Both the position numbers and the translations under genes were made by a program. A stretch of 64,000 bases of DNA from Rhodopirellula baltica. Lineage in GTDB: Bacteria; Planctomycetota; Planctomycetia; Pirellulales; Pirellulaceae. The first letter of the stretch is position 1. Every line of letters starts with the position of its first letter. The stretch lies in the NCBI GenBank assembly GCA_002901265.1, contig PPHI01000003.1, positions 62,001 through 126,000 of the forward strand, given 5' to 3'. Below are positions 35,550 to 44,816 of the stretch, one piece after another. The notes under the pieces were generated by a model. The model worked only from the letters and a program-made list of their open reading frames with translations. It had not been told where the DNA came from and did not search any database.

Positions 35550-38500
35550 ATGCGACCATCTTATCTTTCTGCTTCCATGAAACGTCTTCGTAAGTCGGCT
35601 TCGCGACGACAGGTTCGATTTCGTCGTTCCAGTCTTGAATCACTGGAATCTCGACGGGTACTCGCCGCATCAATCGCAGGCGGAACTGAAGTCCTCGATT
35701 TTGAAACCGATCCTCGCATCATCAAGATGTTTTATGGGCCGCTCGAGCCTGGGCGTCCTGTCCCGCCGATTCAGGCGATCGCGGTGTTGACCGACGCCGA
35801 TGACGATCACGGAGATGGTCGGCCTGATGGGTTACCAGCTGACACGGGTGCGGATAGCCCCGCGGTCGGTGCCGCCCCGTTTGCACTCGACCAAACGTTC
35901 AAACTTCACAGTCGCCCCGATTCAAACTTCACGATCTATCTGGATTTTGATGGCCACGTCACCGTCGGCACAACCTGGAATTCTGCGTACGGAATCGGCG
36001 AGATCGTGCACCCGGATTATTGGGGCGGCGACGGGAGCAGCTTTTCAGATGACCGCTTGCAATTGATCCAGGAGATCTGGCAAGTGGTGACGGAGGATTT
36101 CGCGCCATTCGATGTCGACGTCACCACCGAAGAGCCATCTGACTTGGACGACCTTCGCTACAACGGAACCTCAGACACTCGTTGGGGAACCCGCGTTGTC
36201 ATGACGAAGCAATCGTTTACCGACTGCGGATGCGGAGGACACGCCTACATCGGCGCCTTTGACGATTCGCAAGACGAACCGGCCATCGTTTACAACAGCG
36301 GCCTAAAAGCAGGCAGCGAGACGGTTAGCCATGAAGTTGGCCATCAGTTGGGACTTCATCACGACGGCAACGGCAGCAACACGTACTACTCGGGACACGG
36401 ATCGGGCGACACAAGTTGGGGACCGATCATGGGCGCCCCATTCAGCAAACTGACAACGCAATGGAGCGATGGAAATTATTTCGATGCGACGCTTGCCAAC
36501 GAAGACGACCTAGCGATCATCACCGGCAACGCGAACTTTCCATTCGTCAACGATGACTATGCTGACGTTCGTACCGATGCCACCGCCATGCTCGTTCGTC
36601 AGACTTCTATCGAGGCCTTCGGAATCATCGAAACAAACGATGATGTCGATTGGCTGCGTTTCACGACCGAAGGCGGCGACGTCACGTTGGATGTCGACGT
36701 GACCGGGTACAAGCCGAACCTTGATGTGTGGGCGGGACTTTTTGATTCCAACGGCGAATTCATCACCGATGCCAACCCCTCATCGACACTGTCCGCTTCG
36801 TTTGGCACGCTTTCCTTGGATGCGGGCGAGTACTTTCTAAAACTGGACGGTGCCCCGCGTGATTCAACCTACGACCCAATCACTGACCAACTGATCGAAC
36901 CGACGATTCGCCCCTACAACGTTTCACCGCCAAGCGGATACAGCGACTATGGCAGTCTCGGACAATACCGTGTCCATGGGACGATCGTCGACGCAACCGC
37001 ACCGACCGTGCGGATCAGTGCTGCTACGTCAAGCGTGGTTGAAGGCCAATCGCTGGACATTGAACTGGCAACGAGTGACCAGAGCAGCGGGACCTTTGAA
37101 ATTCAAATCCTGCCGCGTCGGCAAAGTCGCCCCAGTAGTCCTGCGCCAAACGGAACCGAATCAATCGACTTCGGAATCACCGCCACCCAAACAATTTCTG
37201 TCGTAGGCGGCATGGGGACGCTGTCGATACCGATCGTCGATGACGCCGAAATCGAAGGCACCGAATCGTTCCGTGTCGTCATCAGCGATCCCAGCGGATA
37301 CGCGATCGACAATGGATACGTTGATATCGACGTGCTCGAATCACAGTCGCTCTTTTCCATCACCGCAATCGACGCCTCGACACGTGAAGGCGATCTCGGG
37401 AGCGGACAAACACAACAATTCCTTGTACGCCGCGAAGGCCGTGCTGACAATCAACAGTCGATCGGCTGGAAACGGACTGCGACCGGCGTTCATCCTGCCG
37501 ATTCAAGCGACTTCGTCTCGATCGCTACCGGAATCGTTTCATTCGCGCCCGGCCAAACCACAGCTAACCTCGACATGTTGATCGCTGGTGACAACGTTGT
37601 CGAACCGGACGAGACTTACCAGTTAGAACTTCTTCCCGTTGCTGGCGAAACGGCGCTTATTTCACCCGAGCAATCCTCCGCCAACGGAACGATTCTCGAT
37701 GACGAGTCGGTTGTCTCGTTCATTTCCAATGCCCAATTCCGAATTCGTCAAGTCGCTTTCAACGATAGTAATGGTGATAACTTCGCGATCGATAACTTTG
37801 CGATCACGGGGACATCGCTTCAAGACGACTTTGACCCGTCGATCGACGCGACGAACTGGGATTCGATCCTTTCGGCAATCGCCGCAGACAACTTCCCAAA
37901 TTCCGACGGCAACGCGTTATTTTTCAACGGTCCCAGCCAACGACAAGCGACAACGATTCCGATCTCGCCAGCACTGGGAGCCAAAGCCGAATTCGACATC
38001 ATCTTTGCAGGTTCGAACGGCCCCGGGTTGAACGCGACCGAACAAGGAGAGGATGCCGTCTTTGAATATCTCGTCGACGGAAGCGATTGGGTCACCCTTC
38101 AACGATTCGACGAGCAAGAGTTTACCAGTTGGACCCCCGTCTCGATTTCACTCCCGACTGATGCGACGTTCACACCACGGATGTTTGACGAAGGCAATGT
38201 GGGGAACACCACCGCGACCCTCTCGATCCCGCGTACCGGGTTCATCGACAAGGCCATCTCCGTGGACTGGACAGTGATCCCGTCGGGCGCGTCACCGGTC
38301 AATGCCGAAGACTTTGGCGGGACGTTTCCAAGTGGCACCGTAAACTTTGCCGCCGGCGAACGGACCGCTACCGTCCAGTTCGACATCGCTGGAGATTTCC
38401 AAATCGAAAGCGACGAGACCTTCAGTTTAGTAGTGAGCAACAACACTGGCGGACCGATCGTGAATTCGATGCTGTCCGGCGTGATCACCAACGATGATGT

Positions 38501-39440
38501 TGCCGGACCAGAAATCAATGTTGTCGGTTCGTCAGACCAAACGATCGCAAACGGCGACTCGAGTCCTTCGACAGATGACGGCACCAATTTCGGAGTCACC
38601 TCGATCGGTGCTCCCGCGATTTCAAAAACGTTTCGTATCGAAAACCTGGGGCTAACCACCCTAAACTTGAACTCGATCGCTATTGAAGGTCCCGATGCGG
38701 CGGCCTTTTCCATCAGCGATGCCGGTACGAACGCGATCGATCCGGGTGAATCGACGACTTTTTCGATCGACTTCAACCCGATCGGCCAAGGCGACTATGA
38801 CGCGACCGTCGTGATCAACAACGACGACCCCAGCGAATCCAATTACAGCTTCGCAATTACGGGATCTGCTAACGATGTTCTTGTCGATGAAATCGTACTC
38901 AATGACGGTTCGTCGGCTCGCAGCCAAATCGAATCGATCACCGTTCGCTTCAACCAACGAATCACACACGAACCGCTCGCGCGGGCTTTCCAAATTCGAT
39001 TGGTGTCTGACCGAAGCCAATTTTTCCCCTATCCCACCGTACTCGCGACAGATATCGACGACAAAACCGAGGTTCGGTTGACATTCCCAGCGTCTAATCC
39101 TAGCACCGGCGAGACGGGCACATGGTTCGACGGGTTTTACGAACTTCGCATCGATGCCAATCAGATCCAGTCGGCATCCGATCCCTCTTTCACGATGTTG
39201 TCAGACGTGTACTTTGGCACGCTCGAAGGACAGCAAGTGAATTTGAATGACCAGTTCTTTCGGTTGTTTGGTGATATCGATGGTAACCAAACTTTAAACG
39301 CGATCGATCTGGCGGCCTTTCAGTCTGCGATGCTGCCCGCTCCGGCAGGGAGCGGCTACACAGTGCAATTCGACTATGATTCCGACGGTGACATCGATCA
39401 AACCGACTTGGCCCAGTTCCGCCGACGGCTACGTCGTTAG
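35550..39440 (+). CDS. Secreted multidomain metzincin metalloprotease with dockerin-like C-terminus
   Basis: This protein of about 1296 aa starts with SLESLESRRVLAAS, the N-terminal motif of planctomycete surface and secreted proteins. The protease domain has HEVGHQLGLHHD, a metzincin zinc site (HExxHxxGxxH), followed by a Met-turn in GPIMGAPFS. A PPC-like domain comes next (FLKLDGAPR). Then come several Calx-beta-type repeats (TVRISAATSSVVEGQSLDIE and later copies), a choice-of-anchor D-like domain (INVVGSSDQTIANGDSSPST) and a C-terminal EF-hand dockerin-like pair, GDIDGNQTLNAIDLAAFQSA and DYDSDGDIDQTDLAQFRRR. The start is uncertain between 35550 and 35577. Its stop overlaps that of the convergent gene. 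Confidence 0.85.
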   Translation: MRPSYLSASMKRLRKSASRRQVRFRRSSLESLESRRVLAASIAGGTEVLDFETDPRIIKMFYGPLEPGRPVPPIQAIAVLTDADDDHGDGRPDGLPADTGADSPAVGAAPFALDQTFKLHSRPDSNFTIYLDFDGHVTVGTTWNSAYGIGEIVHPDYWGGDGSSFSDDRLQLIQEIWQVVTEDFAPFDVDVTTEEPSDLDDLRYNGTSDTRWGTRVVMTKQSFTDCGCGGHAYIGAFDDSQDEPAIVYNSGLKAGSETVSHEVGHQLGLHHDGNGSNTYYSGHGSGDTSWGPIMGAPFSKLTTQWSDGNYFDATLANEDDLAIITGNANFPFVNDDYADVRTDATAMLVRQTSIEAFGIIETNDDVDWLRFTTEGGDVTLDVDVTGYKPNLDVWAGLFDSNGEFITDANPSSTLSASFGTLSLDAGEYFLKLDGAPRDSTYDPITDQLIEPTIRPYNVSPPSGYSDYGSLGQYRVHGTIVDATAPTVRISAATSSVVEGQSLDIELATSDQSSGTFEIQILPRRQSRPSSPAPNGTESIDFGITATQTISVVGGMGTLSIPIVDDAEIEGTESFRVVISDPSGYAIDNGYVDIDVLESQSLFSITAIDASTREGDLGSGQTQQFLVRREGRADNQQSIGWKRTATGVHPADSSDFVSIATGIVSFAPGQTTANLDMLIAGDNVVEPDETYQLELLPVAGETALISPEQSSANGTILDDESVVSFISNAQFRIRQVAFNDSNGDNFAIDNFAITGTSLQDDFDPSIDATNWDSILSAIAADNFPNSDGNALFFNGPSQRQATTIPISPALGAKAEFDIIFAGSNGPGLNATEQGEDAVFEYLVDGSDWVTLQRFDEQEFTSWTPVSISLPTDATFTPRMFDEGNVGNTTATLSIPRTGFIDKAISVDWTVIPSGASPVNAEDFGGTFPSGTVNFAAGERTATVQFDIAGDFQIESDETFSLVVSNNTGGPIVNSMLSGVITNDDVAGPEINVVGSSDQTIANGDSSPSTDDGTNFGVTSIGAPAISKTFRIENLGLTTLNLNSIAIEGPDAAAFSISDAGTNAIDPGESTTFSIDFNPIGQGDYDATVVINNDDPSESNYSFAITGSANDVLVDEIVLNDGSSARSQIESITVRFNQRITHEPLARAFQIRLVSDRSQFFPYPTVLATDIDDKTEVRLTFPASNPSTGETGTWFDGFYELRIDANQIQSASDPSFTMLSDVYFGTLEGQQVNLNDQFFRLFGDIDGNQTLNAIDLAAFQSAMLPAPAGSGYTVQFDYDSDGDIDQTDLAQFRRRLRR

Positions 39441-40129
39441 CCATTGGGGATGATCGCGTCGGCGATCGCCGCGATCGGACCTTGGTCATACACCGGTGTC
39501 GGTGTTTTGGAATCCAATTCGAAGACCGAGATCAATAGGGTTTTGTTTTCCAGCTCGCATCGACCTTGGTGAATTCGAAACGGCCACGAAGCGCTCTTCA
39601 TCGGCGAGACCCATTCCACTTGGATGTGTTGATACATCACCGAACAAACCTGTAGCCGACTGTCGGTCAGTGTTCCGAAGGCCAACGAATCAATCGGTTG
39701 ATCGAGATCGACGACCACGTCATTTTCCAATTCTTTGTTATCGCTGAACTGGTCTGCGGTATGTGGCTGGAAAGAACTTGGGTGAGGCGGCCAAGCGCTT
39801 CTCGCAGGATCAAAACTGTCGATCCGGCCGACCAGCTTGGCATGATGATTGACAAACGAAATCGTTGAGAGCTCCGGCGGAGTCTCATTGACCGAATAGA
39901 ACGTAAAGTCTGCGGGTGCGTCGATCGTGATCTGCAACGGGTCGCATTTGATCTGGTCCTGTTTTAATGCGTGCACGTCCGGAATCATCATCGAATCAAA
40001 AGACGACTGGTTCCGTCGTTGATCGATCCGATTGGCCCCGACCCAACCGACAGCCAACACGATGGCAATAGCGACGATATTTGCCTGTGACAACTGCAGC
40101 CGTTGCCGTCCGTTGGTTTCAGGATCCAT
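39437..40129 (-). CDS. Hypothetical membrane-anchored protein
   Basis: This protein of about 230 aa has one transmembrane segment near the N-terminus (ANIVAIAIVLAVGWVGANRI) and a soluble outer domain without a recognised family. The start is ATG 40129, 5 bp after the stop of the DNA methyltransferase gene, so it is probably cotranscribed with it. Its stop codon overlaps the stop of the convergent metalloprotease gene. Confidence 0.65.
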   Translation of the reverse strand: MDPETNGRQRLQLSQANIVAIAIVLAVGWVGANRIDQRRNQSSFDSMMIPDVHALKQDQIKCDPLQITIDAPADFTFYSVNETPPELSTISFVNHHAKLVGRIDSFDPARSAWPPHPSSFQPHTADQFSDNKELENDVVVDLDQPIDSLAFGTLTDSRLQVCSVMYQHIQVEWVSPMKSASWPFRIHQGRCELENKTLLISVFELDSKTPTPVYDQGPIAAIADAIIPNG

Positions 40130-40134
40130 GGGCA

Positions 40135-41895
40135 CTAAAACAGTTTGGTGGCAATCGGTTGATAAAAGAAATGGGCGTTCAACCAAGGACGTAACCAAGT
40201 GATCAACAAACTCCGCTTGATGATCGCATCACTCGGCTTTTCCACTGGCCAATACTGAACGGTGGTTGGCGAAAAACGCTGCCATCCCGAAGACCGCATC
40301 GCATGACTTAAGTAACCGACGACGTCTTCGGATTGCCCAATGAACAATACCGAATCTTGATCACTGATCGCGTAAATGCCGGACAACGATGCGGCTTCGT
40401 TTTGCTCTAAGAACGACTCGATCGGTTCGAGTTCTGGTTGTTCCGCATTCAGAAACTCGTCGGCGATTTGCTTCGCTTTGCGGGTAACTTTGGGATCACT
40501 TGCCGCTTCATGCAAGCTCCAGATTGCCGCCCGAAAATCATGTGTTTGGTCATCGCCAATGAACTGCGACGCGACCTGTTCAAACTCGGTCGCAGCATCA
40601 GGGCTGCACATGATGGTGTCCAGCGACATTGCATAGTCGACCGACATCATTTGAAACGCGATCTCAGCCGCCGCGGCACTCGCGTCGATTTGCTTCAACG
40701 GTTGTTTCTTCCAATTGCCTTCGTCAGCCAACTTGCCTGCCCGTGAAAGCTCCAACAGATACTCGAGCCACATCCTTGTGTCGCCGAGCAACTTGGCCTG
40801 CTTGCACTCTTCGGCAAACATCGCGTTCCGATCGGGATTGAGCAGCAACTCGTACGCATGGCACAGCGTTCTCCCTTTCTTTTTCTTCTTCGGCTTTGAT
40901 TCCGCTGCGTCAAAATCACCATCACTGACCAAGGCAGCACGTTCGAATGCGTCTTGGACCTTTGCGGTGATTTTTTCATCCAACGGAATGAGGGGTCGTC
41001 CGTCGCGGAACTCGGTGCGTTTTTTTCCTTGACGCGTCGCCGGTGCACTGCTGATCGGATCGGCCGCGCCGTCCAGCGAATCACCCGGTTTGCACGCGTC
41101 CAGCCGTTGTTCGATACGAGTGACGTAATCCTCGGACAACTCAAAGCCCATGTAGCGACGGCCAAGCTTCTTTGCGACGGCCAACGTAGTGCCACTTCCT
41201 CCAAATGGATCGAGCACGAGATCACTGGGATTACTGGAAACCCGGATGATCCGGCCCAACAACTGCTCGGGCATTTGGCAACCGTGGAAACCTTCGCGTT
41301 CTTTAAACGTGCCGGCGACTCGTGCGAAGTACCAGGTATCGTGTGAAGGGCTAAACCCCATCTCCGGCGCGTCTTGTGGTCGCAATATCCACGTGTTGTC
41401 TGGCAGTCGTCCTTTCGGATTGGCCCGCGCATCGGCATACACCAGTTGCCGCGCTGATGGGACGCGTACCAACGGGTTGTCGCCGTTAAAGGTAAATTTG
41501 TTGCGGTCTTTGATGAAGTAAAACAGGTGCGTGTGCGAACGGCTGAAACCGCGTACGCAATTGACGCCGAATGTGTAATACCAGATCACCCACGAACGAC
41601 AATGGAACCCAAGTTGTTGTGAGAGGACCTTGAGTTCGGCGGCGTATTCGTCACCGATCGCGAGCCAAAATGAGCCGTCGTCTTTGAGCGCGCGGTGCAC
41701 GCCTCCGATCCACTCGCGACAGAACTGCAAGTAGTCATCGCACGATTGCTGGTCGTCATAGACGTCGTAGGTGTAACCGATATTGAACGGCGGATCGGCG
41801 AACACAAGGTCGACGCTTCCCGGCTCCAGTTGATTCAACTTTTCGACACAATCGCCTTGATGGACTTGATTTGCAGCGAGAGTGGACTTTTTCAC
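40135..41895 (-). CDS. DNA methyltransferase with C-terminal GIY-YIG-like domain
   Basis: This 586-aa protein is a site-specific DNA methyltransferase of beta class: the catalytic motif DPPF at 34-37 comes first and the AdoMet-binding DPFGGSGTT at 229-237 second, as in N6-adenine enzymes of the HinfI/CcrM type. A middle region (about 290-480) is helical with a Lys-rich linker (KPKKKKKGRTL). The last 80 residues read GIYAISDQDSVLFIGQSEDV and end LRPWLN, which resembles a GIY-YIG domain with FIG in place of YIG. The usual Arg and Glu of the nuclease site seem absent, so this end may bind rather than cut. The gene begins with GTG at 41895. No restriction gene is adjacent. Confidence 0.8.
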   Translation of the reverse strand: MKKSTLAANQVHQGDCVEKLNQLEPGSVDLVFADPPFNIGYTYDVYDDQQSCDDYLQFCREWIGGVHRALKDDGSFWLAIGDEYAAELKVLSQQLGFHCRSWVIWYYTFGVNCVRGFSRSHTHLFYFIKDRNKFTFNGDNPLVRVPSARQLVYADARANPKGRLPDNTWILRPQDAPEMGFSPSHDTWYFARVAGTFKEREGFHGCQMPEQLLGRIIRVSSNPSDLVLDPFGGSGTTLAVAKKLGRRYMGFELSEDYVTRIEQRLDACKPGDSLDGAADPISSAPATRQGKKRTEFRDGRPLIPLDEKITAKVQDAFERAALVSDGDFDAAESKPKKKKKGRTLCHAYELLLNPDRNAMFAEECKQAKLLGDTRMWLEYLLELSRAGKLADEGNWKKQPLKQIDASAAAAEIAFQMMSVDYAMSLDTIMCSPDAATEFEQVASQFIGDDQTHDFRAAIWSLHEAASDPKVTRKAKQIADEFLNAEQPELEPIESFLEQNEAASLSGIYAISDQDSVLFIGQSEDVVGYLSHAMRSSGWQRFSPTTVQYWPVEKPSDAIIKRSLLITWLRPWLNAHFFYQPIATKLF

Positions 41896-42076
41896 GAAGC
41901 AGGACTATCGAACGGGTCGAGGAAAGCATTGAAGACGAGCGCGAACACTGAGGTCAGTGTAACGACGCGAGTTCGGTTGCGCCAGATGACCAAAGCAAGC
42001 GTGCCAGACAACCAGAACGACGAAAGCGGACCAGAGATGCGGCTGCATCAGCGGGGATTCGCTTGGCGAAAACGGG

Positions 42077-42355
42077 CTAAAGGTGAACCGGCAAAAACAC
42101 TTTGCGTTCGTTCTCGGCAAGCTGCGGCAGCGGGTCGACCCAAGTCGGCTGTTCGCCTCGCGCAAAAATCGGTGCGACTTCGGCTTTGAATTGCTTCACG
42201 ATTTGCCGCATCAAGTCGCGTTCGTTGCTCGCCGTCACCACAATTCCCGGCAAATTTGCGACGCGTCCCGCTACGCCCGTTTCTGTTTTCGCGATGTAAA
42301 CAATACATCCCATCGAGGGTGGGGGATCGGCGGGCGTTTCGATTGGCAACGACAT
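42077..42355 (-). CDS. Small hypothetical protein, HicB-like in outline
   Basis: This 92-aa protein has the pattern VYIAKTETGVAGRVANLPGI followed by VTASNERDLMRQIVKQFKAE, which resembles the beta-beta-alpha layout of HicB-type proteins but lacks their DNA-binding tail. No toxin-like neighbour (HicA) is seen. The ATG is at 42355. It lies 181 bp upstream of the methyltransferase gene on the same strand. Confidence 0.5.
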   Translation of the reverse strand: MSLPIETPADPPPSMGCIVYIAKTETGVAGRVANLPGIVVTASNERDLMRQIVKQFKAEVAPIFARGEQPTWVDPLPQLAENERKVFLPVHL

Positions 42356-42525
42356 TTTATGATCGCGTGAATAAAGGATGTGACAGATCGGTCATACGAC
42401 CACAAATCGGGCTGGAAATCAAAAAACCTTGGTTGAAATGCCGTCGCAGGAAGGCAAAACCGGTGAATTTCCCTTTACAATACGCCGATGTGAATTGGTC
42501 TACCCCTTGAACTAATCCCCCCAAC

Positions 42526-42579
42526 AATCCGCCGCCTGCGCAGGCCCGCAGACTCACTTGTGATCCCACCAGGCGGATT
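42526..42579 (+). promoter_or_regulatory. Leader stem-loop upstream of the Gfo/Idh oxidoreductase
   Basis: AATCCGCC (42526-42533) pairs with GGCGGATT (42572-42579), and a 12-bp palindrome GCCTGCGCAGGC (42534-42545) sits inside. This would fold in the 5' leader of the oxidoreductase mRNA, 25 bp before its start. No known riboswitch class is recognised. Confidence 0.35.
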
Positions 42580-42604
42580 ACTGACTGCTGAAAAGGAACA
42601 ACCG

Positions 42605-43924
42605 ATGGAAAACCAGCCCAGCCGAAGAAATTTCTTGAAGACCTCGACCGCCACCGCAGCAGGAACGGCGCTCGCCGGGACGATCGCGCGATCGGCACAC
42701 GCCCAAGGCAGCGACGAAATCAAAGTCGGTTTGATCGGTTGCGGTGGCCGCGGAACCGGTGCGGTCATGAATATTTTCGAGACCAAAGGCAACGTCAAAT
42801 TGGTCGCTGTCGCTGATGCTTTCGAAGGCAAAGCGTCGGGTGTTGTCGACATGCTCAAGTCACGTAACCGTGGCAAGTACGCATCGAAAGTCGACGTACC
42901 TGCCGAGCAAATCTTCAGCGGTCTGGATGCTTACAAGAACGTCATCGCCACCGATTGCGATCTGGTCGTCATCGCGACGCCTCCAGGGTTCAAGCCACAA
43001 CAATTCGAAGCCGCCGTTAACGCCGGCAAACACGTCTTCATGGAAAAGCCCGTTGCTTCGGACGCCGTCGGTGTTCGTCGCGTGTTGGCCAGCGTTGAAG
43101 AGTCCAAGAAGAAGAACTTGATGGTCGGCATCGGTCTTCAGCGCCGCCACGAAGCACAGTACTTGGAAACTGTCGGACGCATCCACGATGGTGCGATCGG
43201 TGACTTGGTCGCACTGCGTGTCTACTGGAACGGTGGCGGAATCTGGTATCGCAACCGTACCGAGGATCAAACGGAGATGGGCTTCCAGTGCAACAACTGG
43301 TACCACTTCAACTGGTTGTCGGGTGACCAAATCTGCGAACAACACATCCACAACCTCGACGTCGGTTGCTGGTTGAAGGGCGAATACCCTGTCGAGTGCA
43401 ACGGCATGGGTGGCCGTGAAATGCGTGAAGGTGGTGACGCAACGAAGAGCCAAATCTTTGACCACACGTTCTGCGAATACACCTTCGCGGACGGCAGCAA
43501 GATGTTTAGCCAAGGTCGTCACTTGAGCGGCGGCTGGAACCATGTTGCCGAGTACGCACACGGCACCAAAGGTACCGCTGACGTTTCCGGTTCGTCGATC
43601 ACAAACGGAAGTGGCAATTGGCGTTTCAGCGGCGACCGTCAACAAGGTCACCAGCAAGAGCAACACGACTTGATCGAAGCGTTGATGCGCGGCGATATCT
43701 ACAACGAAGGCGAGTACGGCGCGATGTCGACCTTCACTGCCATCCTTGGACGTGAAGCATGCTACAGCGGCAAAGTGATTCGCTGGGACGAGCTGCTGGA
43801 AAAAGGCCGCGAGCTGGCGCCTGGTATCGATGATTACACGCTCGATACCGCACCGCCAACAGTACCTGGCGCTGACGGCAAGTACCCAGTCCCAGTCCCT
43901 GGAAAGTACGATCCGTTCGCGTAA
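42605..43924 (+). CDS. Tat-exported Gfo/Idh/MocA family oxidoreductase
   Basis: This protein of about 439 aa begins with a twin-arginine signal, SRRNFLKTSTATAAG, ending ARSAHAQG. The NAD(P)-binding Rossmann domain starts IKVGLIGCGGRGTGAV and has KHVFMEKPVASDAVG, the conserved EKP motif. The C-terminal domain has YHFNWLSGDQICEQHIHNLD. It probably oxidises or rearranges a sugar outside the cytoplasmic membrane. The start ATG at 42605 follows AAAGGAACA. A strong terminator lies 25 bp after its stop. The planctomycete family is large and substrates are mostly unknown. Confidence 0.92.
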   Translation: MENQPSRRNFLKTSTATAAGTALAGTIARSAHAQGSDEIKVGLIGCGGRGTGAVMNIFETKGNVKLVAVADAFEGKASGVVDMLKSRNRGKYASKVDVPAEQIFSGLDAYKNVIATDCDLVVIATPPGFKPQQFEAAVNAGKHVFMEKPVASDAVGVRRVLASVEESKKKNLMVGIGLQRRHEAQYLETVGRIHDGAIGDLVALRVYWNGGGIWYRNRTEDQTEMGFQCNNWYHFNWLSGDQICEQHIHNLDVGCWLKGEYPVECNGMGGREMREGGDATKSQIFDHTFCEYTFADGSKMFSQGRHLSGGWNHVAEYAHGTKGTADVSGSSITNGSGNWRFSGDRQQGHQQEQHDLIEALMRGDIYNEGEYGAMSTFTAILGREACYSGKVIRWDELLEKGRELAPGIDDYTLDTAPPTVPGADGKYPVPVPGKYDPFA

Positions 43925-43948
43925 CGATTTGATCCCTGAACAAACCAG

Positions 43949-43986
43949 ACGCACGTCTCGATTCAATTTGAGGCGTGCGTTTTTTT
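43949..43986 (+). terminator. Rho-independent terminator after the oxidoreductase
   Basis: ACGCACGTCTC and GAGGCGTGCGT form an 11-bp stem (one G-U pair) with a 10-base loop, followed by a run of six T. Confidence 0.9.
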
Positions 43987-44060
43987 ATGCCCCCGCCGCC
44001 GACCACATGGCACACAATACGGGTTCACCGCTTCACACCCCCAACCATTCCTGACCCACC

Positions 44061-44816
44061 ATGAAGACTCTCTTTCGATCTTTGGCACTGGCTACGTTCA
44101 GCGCAGTCAGCTTGTTGTCCACCGCCGCAACGTGCTCTGCCGATGTCTATGAGCTGCGAATCTACAAGACAAACGAAGGCAAGCTCGACGCGCTCAACGC
44201 GCGATTTCGCAACCACACCATGCGACTGTTTAAAAAGCATGGTATCGAATCGATGGGTTACTGGGTTCCAACAGATGAGGACGACTCAAAGAATACGCTT
44301 GTCTATGTGATCAAACATGAAAGCCGTGACGCGGCAAAAGAATCCTGGAAGAACTTCCTAGCAGATCCCGAGTGGAAGAAAGCGGCTGCCGAATCGGGTG
44401 TCGGGCAACTCGCCGAACGTCCACAGTCGACTTACATGACACTGACCGATTACTCACCTGAGTATCAAAACGCCGAAGGTGATGACGACGACGTATTCGA
44501 GCTTCGAGTCTATAAAGCCGCCGAAGGTAAACTCGGAAAGCTCGATGCACGCTTTCGCGATCACACCATCGCGTTGTTCGAAAAACATGGCATCAAGTCC
44601 GTCGCATACTGGCACCCAACCGATTCGCCCGCCAACGAAGACACGTTGATCTACATCATCGAACACGAAAGTGATGCAGCGGCAAAGCAATCATGGAGTG
44701 CATTTGGGTCCGATCCCGAGTGGCAAAAAGCAGCAGCCGCATCCGGCGTCGGCCGCCTCGCCGAACGCCCCAAATCCATCTACATGACACCCACCGACTA
44801 CTCACCCATCCAATAA
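44061..44816 (+). CDS. Secreted protein with two NIPSNAP domains
   Basis: This 251-aa protein has a signal peptide (about 1-27, ending TAATCSA) and two tandem NIPSNAP domains. The halves share the same pattern: YELRIYKTNEGKLDALNARF and FELRVYKAAEGKLGKLDARF, then NTLVYVIKHESRDAAKESW and DTLIYIIEHESDAAAKQSW, then QSTYMTLTDYSPEY and KSIYMTPTDYSPIQ. The duplication is within one gene. Function is unknown; NIPSNAP proteins are dimeric ferredoxin-like folds. The 3' end of the gene runs directly into the left repeat of the RAYT unit at 44815. Confidence 0.9.
   Translation: MKTLFRSLALATFSAVSLLSTAATCSADVYELRIYKTNEGKLDALNARFRNHTMRLFKKHGIESMGYWVPTDEDDSKNTLVYVIKHESRDAAKESWKNFLADPEWKKAAAESGVGQLAERPQSTYMTLTDYSPEYQNAEGDDDDVFELRVYKAAEGKLGKLDARFRDHTIALFEKHGIKSVAYWHPTDSPANEDTLIYIIEHESDAAAKQSWSAFGSDPEWQKAAAASGVGRLAERPKSIYMTPTDYSPIQ

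Noticed and set aside
42077-42355. HicAB toxin-antitoxin pair
   Set aside because: No HicA-like partner is nearby and the HicB resemblance is only in outline.
42860-43966. 368-codon minus-strand frame across the Gfo/Idh gene
   Set aside because: Same reason: shadow of a conserved oxidoreductase with a Tat signal and ribosome site.
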